Source: Bacteroidales bacterium UBA5349 (lineage in GTDB: Bacteria > Bacteroidota > Bacteroidia > Bacteroidales > Tenuifilaceae). From it: a stretch of DNA of 64,000 bases. Within the stretch, counting starts at the first letter, position 1. The number at the start of each line of letters is the position of its first letter. The stretch is taken from assembly GCA_002410065.1 (NCBI GenBank), contig DHQB01000027.1:32579-96578 (forward strand), given 5' to 3'. The translations under genes and the position numbers were made by a program. Below, one piece after another: positions 1-8,522 of the stretch. The notes below the pieces were generated by a model. It saw only the letters and a program-made list of their open reading frames with translations, searched no databases and had not been told where the DNA came from.

Positions 1-50
1 TCTGTTTTCGGTGGCTGAGGCTCTCGAAGCCACATATAAATGTAATTTAA

Positions 51-85
51 AAAACCCCTGACAGGTTTTCACCGTCAGGGGTTTT
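51..85. terminator. Bidirectional intrinsic terminator
   Basis: A 12-bp perfect stem (AAAACCCCTGAC pairing with GTCAGGGGTTTT) with an 11-nt loop is flanked by A and T tracts, so it can work on both strands. It lies about 125 bp beyond the 3' end of the minus-strand coiled-coil gene and may also serve a plus-strand gene left of the window. Confidence 0.75.
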
Positions 86-210
86 AATATCAAATATGAA
101 CTAAAAAGCAATTTATTGATTTGTTAATTCAAAGTACCTTTAACTTTTACTCCTAATTCCTAACCTCTCACTCGTAACTCGCAACCTGCCTTTGGCAGGC
201 AGGCCCGCAA

Positions 211-1143
211 CTATTTCAGCATAAATTCGCCAAAACCAATCATGTATCCATCCATAAATAGGCTTACCTCATACTTGCCCGATTCTAAATTGCCATTGTT
301 ATCGTAAAAGATGCACATCTCCACATCTTCGTTCTGATAATCAATTTCGCGCGAAGCGGAGAAAACAATTTTTTCACCCTCAAAGTCAAACAGGTCGGTA
401 TTCGATTTTGCTAGTATAAAACCATCGGGGCCAAGAATCCGAACGTAAACCTCTCTTGATCCAGGCTTGGCAATATTGTTCTCGGTTAGGGTAAAGCAGG
501 TTTTGATTTTAGCTACATTTCGGGCACGCGAAACATCACGACCCCTTTTGTTAATTGTAATTGAGTTTACACTCCTAGCCCTTACCACAGAGCCCTTGGC
601 AATGGTCGATGTCATCTCCTCTGTTTTCTTCTCCAGAGATTCAACCGTTTTTTGCGACATAGTAAACTCCTGTTTAACCTTAATGTTCTCGGCAATTAGC
701 TGCTGGTTAAGGGTATTTAGCGAGTCAATTTCTATCACCATATCGCGCATGATTGATCTAAGGGTACCCAATTCTTTTTGGTATTCCTTTATTTTAGCAT
801 AGCTAACCGACTTAACTTGTTTAAGTTCGATAAGAAGTTTTCCTGCACGCTCTTGTTCTTCTTCAAGTTTTGTGTTTAGAGCTTCGTTATCTGTTTCAAG
901 GGAATCATACTCTAGCATTATACCCTGAAGATTCAGGGCAATTGAGTCTTTTTCGGCAATAAGCAGCTGCTGTGTTTCCACAGCCTCTTTATGCTCCGAG
1001 TAGTAAAGCCAGCCTAGGGCTATCAAAACAAAGGCAAGCACAACGATTAGTGCGCTGAGAAAAACCACCGCTTTACTTTTGGGTTTCAGCTCATTGGATG
1101 GTTCAGTAATCTCTTGGTTTGGTTTGGTTGTTTTATTTTCCAT
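211..1143 (-). CDS. Membrane-anchored coiled-coil protein of unknown function
   Basis: A 310-residue protein of unrecognised function. Visible order: a polar N-terminus (about 1-24), one membrane segment (about 25-47), a long coiled coil rich in E, K, L and N (about 50-180), then a compact beta-rich domain (about 190-310) ending in a motif around GKYEVSLFMDGYMIGFG. One N-terminal membrane segment followed by a positively charged neighbour and a long coiled coil suggests a protein held in the inner membrane with the coiled coil and beta domain outside the cytoplasm. Proteins of this shape are common as hypothetical proteins in Bacteroidota. It is a single-gene unit: a TAATTTTG box lies about 45 bp upstream and a strong hairpin terminator lies downstream. 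I would not assign a role beyond possible envelope scaffold. Confidence 0.8.
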   Translation of the reverse strand: MENKTTKPNQEITEPSNELKPKSKAVVFLSALIVVLAFVLIALGWLYYSEHKEAVETQQLLIAEKDSIALNLQGIMLEYDSLETDNEALNTKLEEEQERAGKLLIELKQVKSVSYAKIKEYQKELGTLRSIMRDMVIEIDSLNTLNQQLIAENIKVKQEFTMSQKTVESLEKKTEEMTSTIAKGSVVRARSVNSITINKRGRDVSRARNVAKIKTCFTLTENNIAKPGSREVYVRILGPDGFILAKSNTDLFDFEGEKIVFSASREIDYQNEDVEMCIFYDNNGNLESGKYEVSLFMDGYMIGFGEFMLK

Positions 1144-1188
1144 GATATTCGTGTTTTTTAAGAAGCATAAAAGTAGATATATTTTTCA

Positions 1189-1196
1189 CAAAATTA
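1189..1196 (-). promoter_or_regulatory. Candidate -7 promoter box for the coiled-coil gene
   Basis: On the minus strand this reads TAATTTTG, which matches the Bacteroidota -7 consensus TAnnTTTG. It lies about 45 bp upstream of the start codon. I see no good -33 TTG at the expected distance. Confidence 0.4.
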
Positions 1197-1226
1197 ACGG
1201 GTTATCTATTGTTTTAGTGTATCAGT

Positions 1227-1260
1227 TAAGGTTGAGGTTGAGGTTGAGGCTAAGGTTAAG
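1227..1260. repeat. Hexameric GGTTGA tandem repeat
   Basis: Several copies of GGTTGA and variants such as GGCTAA occur in a row. The same hexamer, as its complement CTCAAC, is found inside a coding sequence near 35.07 kb. Confidence 0.7.
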
Positions 1261-1297
1261 AAGTTATGGGTTTCTAGTTAGTGTAAGGAAAGGAGGG

Positions 1298-1354
1298 GTG
1301 GTTTCGAGAGCCTCAGTTACCAGAAGTTTCTGTGGCCGAGGCTCTCGAAGCCAC
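1298..1354. repeat. Fold-back copy of the TTCGAGAGCCTC repeat
   Basis: TTCGAGAGCCTC is followed 24 bases later by its exact complement GAGGCTCTCGAA, and the flanking GTGG also pairs approximately. Single arms of the same family lie at about 9-33, 6226-6275, 42000-42245, 42583-42705 and 55215-55232. Confidence 0.75.
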
Positions 1355-1444
1355 ATATAATTGCTATTTCCTGCGCAAACTCCCAATCTCAACCTCAGCC
1401 TAACCCTAAATTTTTTAGTTTTCGTTATTCGTTTTTAACTTTTA

Positions 1445-1612
1445 ACTTTCACCCACCACATCCACAACCCGTAACCCACAACCCGTAACCCACAACCCGT
1501 AACCCGTAACCCACAACCCGTAACCCACAACCCGTAACCCACAACCCGTAACCCACAACCCACAACCTACAACCCGTAACTCGTAACTTTTCACTCGTAA
1601 CCCATAACCTTT
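1445..1612. repeat. Tandem CCCGTAACCCACAA array
   Basis: About 160 bp of degenerate units built from AACCCGTAACCC and AACCCACAACCC. Similar arrays lie at 9838-9983, 38740-38795 and 59491-59585. The array is open in several frames, but the resulting proteins are pure low complexity and are not genes. Confidence 0.8.
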
Positions 1613-1837
1613 CCAATGCCCGAATCCGTACATCCCCCAAAACTCAATATCCATAACCATCAAAACATCAGCACAATAAAAACATTGGCACTTATATTGT
1701 ATAATATGGCTCTAGAATAAAAACAGTCCGAAAGCGTACCCCTAAACAGGGTTTAGCTACGTTCTTTGATATTTGGTTTTACATTATATGCGAATGTTCG
1801 GAATGCATACCCGTTTCCAATGACGACAATATAATCC

Positions 1838-1944
1838 GTCATTGCGAGGAGGAACGAAGAAGCAATCTGTTTAGGCGAAGTAAATTTAATTTGGGAATAA
1901 AAGATTGCTTCTCCCGACACAAAACGTCGGGATCGCAATGACGT
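1838..1944. repeat. GTCATTGCGA fold-back element (family A)
   Basis: The element starts with CGTCATTGCGAGG, contains AAGCAATCT, and ends with AGATTGCTTC then TCGCAATGACG, so the two ends are inverted. Related copies of about 105-130 bp lie at 7979-8107, 52168-52294 and 55284-55401, with many half copies elsewhere in the window. It encodes nothing. Confidence 0.75.
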
Positions 1945-1994
1945 AAGGGAAGTTTGCAATGACGTGAGGGAGGTGTGCAATGACGTAAAGGGTA

Positions 1995-2092
1995 CTTACC
2001 ACTTACCACTTGTCACTTGTCACTTGTCACTTTCCACTCTTCACTCTTCACTCATCACTCTTCACTCATCACTCTTCACTCATCACCCAAAA
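1995..2092. repeat. CACTCTTCACTCATCACT tandem repeat
   Basis: Degenerate 9-10 bp units (CACTTGTCA, CACTCTTCA, CACTCATCA) in a row. A similar block occurs at about 3627-3695. No coding potential apart from low-complexity frames. Confidence 0.75.
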
Positions 2093-2166
2093 CCCGCCGT
2101 TCGTCTAATATATACGTAAAACCGCCAATTAACTGTAAACTAATCAACAGTTACACGTATCAGATG

Positions 2167-2197
2167 TTGATAACTATTGTTTTTATGGGTAATTTTG
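2167..2197 (+). promoter_or_regulatory. Bacteroidota-type promoter for the secreted 306-aa protein
   Basis: TTG (-33 region) is followed after 20 bp by TAATTTTG (-7, consensus TAnnTTTG). This predicts a leader of about 150 nt before the start codon. Confidence 0.55.
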
Positions 2198-2356
2198 CCT
2201 GGGTTTTTAAACGTGTATAATATGGTGGCTCAGCCTCCAAGAAACAAATTTTTTGAAACAACACAAACATAAACAAAGGGGACAATCCCCAAAAAACAGG
2301 TAACTAAACAAACAAATAACAATTAATTTAATTTTTTAACTAAACAAATTCAAGCT

Positions 2357-3277
2357 ATGAAAAAACAAAATTTACTTAAACTGGCCCTGATGATGGTGGC
2401 CGTATTTATGTTTGCCGGAGCTAATGCTCAAATTCTTACAGATTACAAGAATGTAGACGAAACAGTTTACCAAACGGCAGGAAAAACATTTCGCATTTAT
2501 GTTGAGCCAGACCTTGTTTATAGTCCAAGCTACGTTGCGGCAACTAATAGTCCCCTTGGAGCAGCTGCACTATGGACATGGACTTATCCTGCAGGTTTAA
2601 CAACAGGATCGCCAGCCTCAGCAACTCCTGCAAACCAAAACTGGGTAGAATTTACAAACCCTGCAGTTGGTGGTCCTTTCACCCTAGGAGTAGTAGAGTC
2701 GAATACTATAGGTGGTTGTGCAGGTGCTGCTGTAGCTAGAGACATCACGATTGTTGCTGCTCCAACTGCGGTAATCACAACTGCTGACCCAGCTCAAGCT
2801 TGTGATAATCAACCAGCCGCCACTGTTGCCATGACTTTTACCGAAGCAGTACCAGCAGCAATAGCAGGTTATGCTTTTAATGTTGAAGAATTGGTTGAAA
2901 CCATTGATCCATCTGATGTTGTTATTGCAACCGTTAGAACAGTAGCTGATTTTGTTGAGTATACAACAGCACTAAAACTAAACACAGGAAATAAACTTAC
3001 CGGCGCAGCTTCTCCTTATGGATTTACCTTCGACACAGCACCTTTGACCGTAGAAGCAGGGAATCGTACCCGCTATACTTATACCTTAAGGAAAGCAACT
3101 GATGCTCCAGGCGCAGCGGCTGATGGTGTAATCTCTGCAATTAGTGAGAAGTCTGACTATTTAGGAGGAACTGTATTAACTCATGGATTTGGAGCAAAAA
3201 CTACTTTTGTAGCCATAGTTAACCCATCCCCAACAACAGGCCCAATTTTCCACATTCCAAACAACTTTGCTTACTAG
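2357..3277 (+). CDS. Secreted protein with truncated CHU_C-like C-terminal tag
   Basis: A 306-residue exported protein. Residues 1-24 form a signal peptide (KK, hydrophobic core, then ANAQ). The mature part is rich in A, T, V and P. Its first half resembles PKD-like or Ig-like domains seen in Bacteroidota surface proteins (a segment around WTYPAGLTTGSPASA, then VESNTIGGCAGAA and a pair of cysteines), but I cannot name a family with certainty. The protein ends in TGPIFHIPNNFAY. This resembles the first residues of the type B sorting domain (IPNAFTPNGDG) but stops there. The 3021-residue protein encoded at 42.7-51.8 kb ends with almost the same tag. It is followed by a secreted protein with a complete type B domain and by a PorP/SprF gene, which suggests a type IX secretion context. 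Confidence 0.85.
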   Translation: MKKQNLLKLALMMVAVFMFAGANAQILTDYKNVDETVYQTAGKTFRIYVEPDLVYSPSYVAATNSPLGAAALWTWTYPAGLTTGSPASATPANQNWVEFTNPAVGGPFTLGVVESNTIGGCAGAAVARDITIVAAPTAVITTADPAQACDNQPAATVAMTFTEAVPAAIAGYAFNVEELVETIDPSDVVIATVRTVADFVEYTTALKLNTGNKLTGAASPYGFTFDTAPLTVEAGNRTRYTYTLRKATDAPGAAADGVISAISEKSDYLGGTVLTHGFGAKTTFVAIVNPSPTTGPIFHIPNNFAY

Positions 3278-3316
3278 AAAGCATAACAGCTTAGTTTCTT
3301 AAGCATAATACACACC

Positions 3317-3378
3317 ACACCCCGTTGGTTCGCGCCGGCGGGGTGTACAAGGGCCACAGGCCAAAACGTTCTTTTTTT
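3317..3378 (+). terminator. Possible terminator after the 306-aa secreted protein
   Basis: ACACCCCG pairs with CGGGGTGT over a 14-nt loop. A smaller GGCC/GGCC hairpin and a run of eight T follow, but the T run is about 25 nt from the main stem, so the structure is not canonical. Confidence 0.4.
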
Positions 3379-3715
3379 TAGGTAGTGAGGGGAGATGAGA
3401 GGTGAGAGATGAGTTTGCTTACTCTAGTGGGCAATGCTAGCATTGGTGAGGTTGCTTCGTCGCACAGTACGCTCCTCGCAATGACGAGTTGGGGCGAGTG
3501 CAATGACGGGAGGGGATTAGGGTCGCAATGACGGGAGGGGGTTAGGTTTGCAATGACGACGGAAAGCGAATGAGGGGAATGAAAGATTGCCGCGCAAAGA
3601 ACGCTCGCAATGACGCACAGAAAACTTTTCACTCTTCACTCTTCACTCTTCACTCTTCACTTTTAACTCGTCACTCGTCACTTGTCACTCATCACTTTCA
3701 ACCTGTGACTTACAG
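3379..3715. repeat. Intergenic repeat cluster
   Basis: Several half copies of the GTCATTGCGA family (GCAATGACG repeated about every 30 bp), one AAGATTGCCGCG arm and a CACTCTTCACT tandem block. No gene is visible here. Confidence 0.65.
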
Positions 3716-3745
3716 TATTTAGGGTTCATCAAAATAGAAAAGCAT

Positions 3746-4831
3746 TTGAAAAAACAGCTACACATATTATACTTGTTATTTATTGCACTGCTGGTGGGTA
3801 CGCCTGGCCTTGCCCAAAATCCCTTCGATTTGCCCATGGCCTGTGTGGGTTCCGTAGAGGAGTATTGGGTTGAGGGTTTTAATGGGATGTCCGATTTTAC
3901 GTGGCGTGTAATAGGTCCAAATAGCAATGATGTGAGCGATAAATTTATCCCCATAAACCGCGGCGATACCATTCTGATGAACTGGAGTGCCGATTTGCCT
4001 GGCGGTATTTACACCTTCGAGGTGATTGAGGTATCGGATTTTGGCTGCACGGGCGAACTCTACACCCAGAATATAGTGCTAAACTCATCCATCATAAATA
4101 TACCCTTCGATGGCGTACCCGAAACGGTGACCATCTGCGAGGGCGATATTGCTGAGCTCGACCCAGGGAATTTTCTGAGCTATCTGTGGCAGGATGGATC
4201 CTCCAACAGAATTTTTTATACGGGCGAGGCTGGCACCTATCAGGTTCAGCTGGTAAACAGCAATTACAGCTGTACCTATAACGAGATGGAGACCTTTGTT
4301 AACCCATTGCCCCAGGTGTGGTTGGGCAACGATACCGTTCTTTTTGGCGCACAAACGCTTATACTCGATGTGTATAATCCCGACTTCGATTTTTACGATT
4401 GGAGCACGGGTCAAATATCATCCTCAATTACCGTTGAGGGGGGATATGGCGATCAGCATATTTGGGTTACCGTAACCGATATGAATGGATGTTCCAACTC
4501 CGATACCATTATGGTGAGCGCATCCGATTATAGCAACCTGCGTATCCCGGCCGCATTTACCCCCAATAACGACGGGGTGAATGACACATGGATTTTTCCC
4601 GCACCCAACGATGCAGGCGCACACCTTTATACCTATTTAGATGATGTTGATGTTAGCGTGTTTAACCGCTGGGGCAAGATGGTGTGGCAGTCGAGCGGTA
4701 TGTTCCGCGAGTGGGATGGTCGCGATTTGGGAGGCAGGGAACTGCCAATGGACTCGTACCACTATCTTATACGCATAAATGTTGATGGTAAGACATTTAC
4801 CTATAAAGGATCGGTAACAATTGTAAGGTAA
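3746..4831 (+). CDS. Type IX secreted protein with type B (CHU_C) sorting domain
   Basis: A 361-residue exported protein starting at TTG. No ATG precedes it in frame, and the TTG lies directly before a typical signal peptide (residues 1-24, ending GLAQ). The middle part has two PKD/Ig-like segments with cysteines (VCGVxExYWVEG-like first, then CEGDIAELDPGNFLSYLWQDG). From about residue 268 it has the full gliding-motility-associated C-terminal domain: IPAAFTPNNDGVNDTW, then VSVFNRWGKMVW and the terminal TYKGSVTIVR. Type B domains direct export through the type IX system and, in the known cases, work with a PorP/SprF-like partner. Such a partner is encoded 85 bp downstream, so the two probably act as a pair. 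Confidence 0.9.
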   Translation: MKKQLHILYLLFIALLVGTPGLAQNPFDLPMACVGSVEEYWVEGFNGMSDFTWRVIGPNSNDVSDKFIPINRGDTILMNWSADLPGGIYTFEVIEVSDFGCTGELYTQNIVLNSSIINIPFDGVPETVTICEGDIAELDPGNFLSYLWQDGSSNRIFYTGEAGTYQVQLVNSNYSCTYNEMETFVNPLPQVWLGNDTVLFGAQTLILDVYNPDFDFYDWSTGQISSSITVEGGYGDQHIWVTVTDMNGCSNSDTIMVSASDYSNLRIPAAFTPNNDGVNDTWIFPAPNDAGAHLYTYLDDVDVSVFNRWGKMVWQSSGMFREWDGRDLGGRELPMDSYHYLIRINVDGKTFTYKGSVTIVR

Positions 4832-4916
4832 ATAAAGAAAAACGAACTAAATTTATTCCCTGTTCATAAAGGGATATACTAAGAGTAGGATTAAAAACCT
4901 TAATGGTAGGATTAAG

Positions 4917-5909
4917 ATGATTAAAAGGATTTACATAGTATTAACGTTCACGTTTATTGGCTTGGTTGCCGCTGCACAGCAGCAACCCATATACAGCCAG
5001 TACATGATGAATCCATACTTGATCAATCCAGCCATTGCGGGGTATCAGGGTATAACCGACTTTAACCTTACTGCTCGCGAGCAATGGTTAGGCTATGGCG
5101 AAGGACCAAGCACATACGCACTAAGCGGGCAAACCCGTGTACTTAAAACTAGTTTCCGAAACAGGAACCGGATGATTAAGAGCAGGGTGCGCCGAAGAAG
5201 ACCTAGCGGAAGAGTGGGTTTTGGTGGTTACGTGTTTAACGATATGAACGGAAGAATAAGGCGCACGGGACTTCAGGGAACCTATGCATATCACATCTAC
5301 GTACGCGATATTCAGTTTAGTGCAGGTGTTTCACTTTCGGCTTTTCAGTTTAAGGCCGATGTTAGTCCCAGCGATTTATATAATCCGGGTATTTATGATG
5401 CACTAGTACAAGAAGGAAAGGTTAATGCAGATTTTTCGCCCGATGCTAACGTTGGATTTCTGGTGAGCGGCGATAATTTCTATGGGGGATTTTCAGCAAC
5501 CAGTCTTTTTCAAAGTTCAATACAGTTTGGTATTGGTAATTCCGAGAGCGCCTATAGGTTGGTAAGGCACTACTATATGCTTGGGGGATACAAATTTCAA
5601 GAGCGACGCTCCGATTACGCTTTTGAACCCTCAATGATGCTTACCTTTACCGAAAGGCTATCGTGGAGTCTCGACCTTAACGCAAAGGCCTACTATAAGG
5701 ATGATTACTGGGTAGGGCTTTCGTTCCGCACAACAGGAACCGCTATTGCCATGTTTGGGATGAACTATCAACAGTTCTATTTTGGCTATGCATTCGACTA
5801 CTCCTGGGGCGATATTACCAGCTTTAACAATTTGGGCTCACACGAGATTATGGTTGGCATGCGCCTGGGCGACAGTGCACGTAGGTACCGCTGGCTGAAT
5901 AGGTTCTAA
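4917..5909 (+). CDS. PorP/SprF family type IX secretion membrane protein
   Basis: A 330-residue outer-membrane protein with a signal peptide (about 1-20, ending AAAQ). The family signature QQPIYSQYMMNPYLINPAIAG follows at about 21-42 and is typical of PorP/SprF proteins. The rest alternates polar and aromatic residues, as in beta-barrels, and ends in an aromatic-basic tail (YRWLNRF). In Flavobacterium, SprF is needed for export of the SprB adhesin. Dedicated SprF-like proteins next to type B substrates are thought to be substrate-specific. The gene directly upstream encodes such a substrate, with 85 bp between them and no terminator seen, so they probably form an operon. Confidence 0.93.
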   Translation: MIKRIYIVLTFTFIGLVAAAQQQPIYSQYMMNPYLINPAIAGYQGITDFNLTAREQWLGYGEGPSTYALSGQTRVLKTSFRNRNRMIKSRVRRRRPSGRVGFGGYVFNDMNGRIRRTGLQGTYAYHIYVRDIQFSAGVSLSAFQFKADVSPSDLYNPGIYDALVQEGKVNADFSPDANVGFLVSGDNFYGGFSATSLFQSSIQFGIGNSESAYRLVRHYYMLGGYKFQERRSDYAFEPSMMLTFTERLSWSLDLNAKAYYKDDYWVGLSFRTTGTAIAMFGMNYQQFYFGYAFDYSWGDITSFNNLGSHEIMVGMRLGDSARRYRWLNRF

Positions 5910-5927
5910 AGCGATACTTTTCTATTT

Positions 5928-6240
5928 TCCCGTAATTGCGAGACAGCGTACTTTCTGTCGAAGCAACTTAGCGCAGCGATATCTTCGGCTGCCGCACGAT
6001 TGCATCGTGTGGCAATTCGAATTAAAAACCACACGATACAATCGTGCGGTAGCATGGAATATTCTTAATGACTTTTACGTCTTGTACGTATGATGAAGCG
6101 AATTCATTTATAATGACACTTTTATATAGGTAATAAAGATTGCTTTGCACAGGACGCCTACCTTCGCCTGCCTGTCGGCAGACAGGGTAGGCAGGCTCGC
6201 AATGAGGTAAGGAAAGGGCAGGTGGCTTCGAGAGCCACTT
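5928..6240. repeat. Intergenic repeat cluster after the PorP gene
   Basis: It holds a degraded GTCATTGCGA element (CGTAATTGCGAGACAG through GAAGCAACTT), the REP-like hairpin listed separately, a second AAGATTGCTTTGCACAGGACG arm interrupted by a CCTGCCTG/CAGGCAGG palindrome, and the start of a TTCGAGAGCC repeat. No gene is seen. Confidence 0.65.
5988..6053. repeat. REP/BIME-like double palindrome
   Basis: Two 25-bp arms match as inverted copies at 23 of 25 positions, with a 16-bp centre. Each arm is itself a palindrome (CCGCACGAT-TGC-ATCGTGTGG). This two-level symmetry is like REP elements arranged as BIMEs. No RAYT transposase is seen in the window. Confidence 0.7.
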
Positions 6241-6290
6241 CGATGAACTCAGTGCATCGCTCAGCCACCGAAACGAGAGGCACCATCAAT

Positions 6291-6322
6291 AAAAAAACCC
6301 GCCAGCAAATAGCCAACGGGTT
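6291..6322 (-). terminator. Intrinsic terminator of the Xaa-Pro aminopeptidase gene
   Basis: Read on the minus strand, AACCCG pairs with CGGGTT and is followed by a run of T. It lies about 40 bp after the stop codon. Confidence 0.7.
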
Positions 6323-6363
6323 CTTCAAAATAGTTTTATACCTGTCTGCTGCAAGCAGATTAA

Positions 6364-7758
6364 TTATCCTTTTCCAACAATGGCTTCAATCTCCTCAACG
6401 GTTATGGGGATTCGTTTTGAGCCCAATAGGCGGCAACCTTTATCGGTAATAAGCACATCATCCTCAAGGCGAATACCACCAAACCCAATGTATTCTTCGG
6501 CTTTATCGTAGTTGATAAATGAGCTGTTGATCTTTTCGTTTTTCCACTTTTCAATTAGCGCAGGAACGAAATAGATGCCTGGCTCAACAGTTAGCACAAA
6601 TCCGGTTTGCAGGCGGCGGCCAAGCCTGAGAAATGCTGTACCAAACTGATCGATTCGCGAAATCTCATCGTCGTACCCAACGTAATCTTCACCCAGATCT
6701 TCCATATCGTGAACATCAAGCCCCATCATGTGTCCTAATCCGTGAGGAAAGAACATGGCATGAGCACCATTGGCCACAGCCTCATTAACATCACCTTTCA
6801 TAATACCAAGATCTTTTAGACCAGCGGTAATCACTTTTGCCGCCTCAAGATGGATGCTTTGGTAGGTAACACCAGGCTTACACAGCTCAATTGATTTGTT
6901 TATAGTGTTAAGTACAATATTGTAAATCCCCTTTTGCTTTTCGGTAAATTTACCATTAACGGGGAAGGCTCTGGTAAAATCGGAAGCATAGTGCGAACCA
7001 ATTTCTGCCCCTGCGTCGGTTATCAGCATACGCCCCGAGGTCAATACTTGGGAGTGATCGTGATTATGAAGCGTTTCACCATTCTGCGAAAGAATAATGG
7101 GGAAAGAGGGCATGTACCCTTTTCCTATGGCTACGCCTTCAACGGCACCAACCAGCTCTTGCTCGGTAATGCCCGGTTTTGCTAGGCGCATATTGGTGGT
7201 GTGCATAAGGTAACCCACATCGGCGGCCTTATCGAGTTCGGCAATCTCCTCCGGTGCTTTTATTGACCTAAGCGAAACGATAGCCTTAATTAGCTCAACA
7301 GAAGCATACTTACTAATTAGCGAAGGGTGGATACCAATAAGCCTTTCGAGCATAATGATATTCTCGGAACGATACTGGGGTAAGAAGTGAATTTTTCGGC
7401 CGTTGCGAATGGCGCGTTGAAGCGTTGAGGCCAAATCCTTCATGGGGTGAGTGCAGGGAATCCCAACTTTTTGCCCAAGCTCGTTAACGGTGGGCTGCGG
7501 ACCCATCCAAATAATATCGTCTAGCTCAAAATCGTTGCCGTAAAGGCAATCCTTGCCATCCTCAATATCAATAACGCCAACAAATCCGGGATGATCAACA
7601 CCAAAGAAGTATAAAAAGTTGCTATCCTGTCTAAAACGGTAGGTGTTTGACGGATAGTTCATGGGCGACTCGGAGTTACCCGGAATAAGGATTAGGCCAG
7701 AGCGAATTTTTTTGCGCAGGTTCAACCTGCGGTTGACATAAACTTGTTTGTCGAACAT
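6364..7758 (-). CDS. pepP: Xaa-Pro aminopeptidase (M24B)
   Basis: A 464-residue cytoplasmic metallopeptidase of the M24B family, which removes an N-terminal residue preceding proline. The aminopeptidase P N-terminal domain covers about 1-140 (RFRQDSNFLYFFGVDHPGF). The pita-bread catalytic domain follows. All five metal ligands can be seen: two aspartates in ITDAGAEIGSHYASDFTRAFP (about 246-266), the histidine of HGLGHMMGLDVHD, the glutamate of TVEPGIYF, and the glutamate of GGIRLEDDVLIT. Length and motif order are normal for the family. No signal peptide. It is a single-gene unit with a terminator just downstream. Prolidase is the main alternative, but the N-terminal domain and length favour PepP. 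Confidence 0.93.
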   Translation of the reverse strand: MFDKQVYVNRRLNLRKKIRSGLILIPGNSESPMNYPSNTYRFRQDSNFLYFFGVDHPGFVGVIDIEDGKDCLYGNDFELDDIIWMGPQPTVNELGQKVGIPCTHPMKDLASTLQRAIRNGRKIHFLPQYRSENIIMLERLIGIHPSLISKYASVELIKAIVSLRSIKAPEEIAELDKAADVGYLMHTTNMRLAKPGITEQELVGAVEGVAIGKGYMPSFPIILSQNGETLHNHDHSQVLTSGRMLITDAGAEIGSHYASDFTRAFPVNGKFTEKQKGIYNIVLNTINKSIELCKPGVTYQSIHLEAAKVITAGLKDLGIMKGDVNEAVANGAHAMFFPHGLGHMMGLDVHDMEDLGEDYVGYDDEISRIDQFGTAFLRLGRRLQTGFVLTVEPGIYFVPALIEKWKNEKINSSFINYDKAEEYIGFGGIRLEDDVLITDKGCRLLGSKRIPITVEEIEAIVGKG

Positions 7759-7978
7759 ATTAGTATGTAGTTTTAGTATTAGTAATTCAAAAAAACAATA
7801 TCAGCTCTTAAAGGTACATTCTTTTTTGTTTAGGGCAAGAAATTAGAGTTGATAAGGAAAAAAGGGCAGCTAAAAAATGTCAAAAACTAAAGTAGCCACG
7901 GTCTATTGCCCAAGGCAGGATTTTGTGATGATGAATTAATAATACCCCGCCATTGCTACCCTTTCCGTCATTGTCATT

Positions 7979-8215
7979 TATCTCGTCATTGCGATGAAAT
8001 ACCCGTTTTTCGGGAATTTCAGAAGCAATCTATCTTTACGCATATTTCTTAGTTTAACAATTTTCGACTGTGGAACAGATTGCTTTGCACAGTACGCGCG
8101 CAATGACGTATAATATAATCCCCCGTCATTGCCTGCCTGTCATGCCTACCGGCAGGTAGGTCGGCAGACAGGGCAGACATGGCAGGTAGGTCGGCAGGCA
8201 GGCTTGCAATGACGA
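7979..8215. repeat. Family A fold-back element plus CCTGCCTG palindromes
   Basis: The first 129 bp is a family A copy: CGTCATTGCGATG and AAGCAATCT at one end, AGATTGCTTTGCACAG and GCAATGACG at the other. The central arm CGACTGTGGAACAGATTGC is the complement of arms found in the 52.2 and 55.3 kb copies. A run of CCTGCCTG, GGCAGGTAGG and GGCAGGCAGG units follows. The rest of 7759-8522 has only half copies (8215-8260, 8400-8490). Confidence 0.7.
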
Positions 8216-8323
8216 GCGAGAATGAAAGATTCCTTTGCACTGAGCTTGTCGAAGTATCGCATTGACTCTCGAAGTCCCCCGAATATTTCCTCATCCCCTC
8301 TATATAATAAAGCATTACTTTAT

Positions 8324-8331
8324 TACCTTTG
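8324..8331 (+). promoter_or_regulatory. Candidate -7 box for the polysaccharide export gene
   Basis: TACCTTTG matches TAnnTTTG. If used, it gives a leader of about 185 nt before the Wza-like gene. No clear -33 box was found. Confidence 0.4.
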
Positions 8332-8522
8332 TATAGTACAACAAAAATTTACAAAACCTTGTGACCCCAAATGGGACTCACGGGCACGAAGTGTATTTAG
8401 TTGGCAATGACGGGATGAAATGAACAATGACGTGAGGGAGGAACAGATTGCTTCTCCCGACACAGAACGTCGGTATCGCAATGACGTGAGGAAATAAAAT
8501 AAAACAAAAACAACCATATACC

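Noticed and set aside
1445..1612. AACCC-rich arrays as telomere-like sequence
   Set aside because: They are interspersed, degenerate and lie between ordinary genes on a chromosome-like segment. Nothing suggests a linear end.
1442..1663. Minus-strand frames of 60-73 codons across the CCCGTAACCC array
   Set aside because: The predicted proteins are only repeats of VTGCGLRVVGYG-like sequence, made by stop-free tandem DNA.
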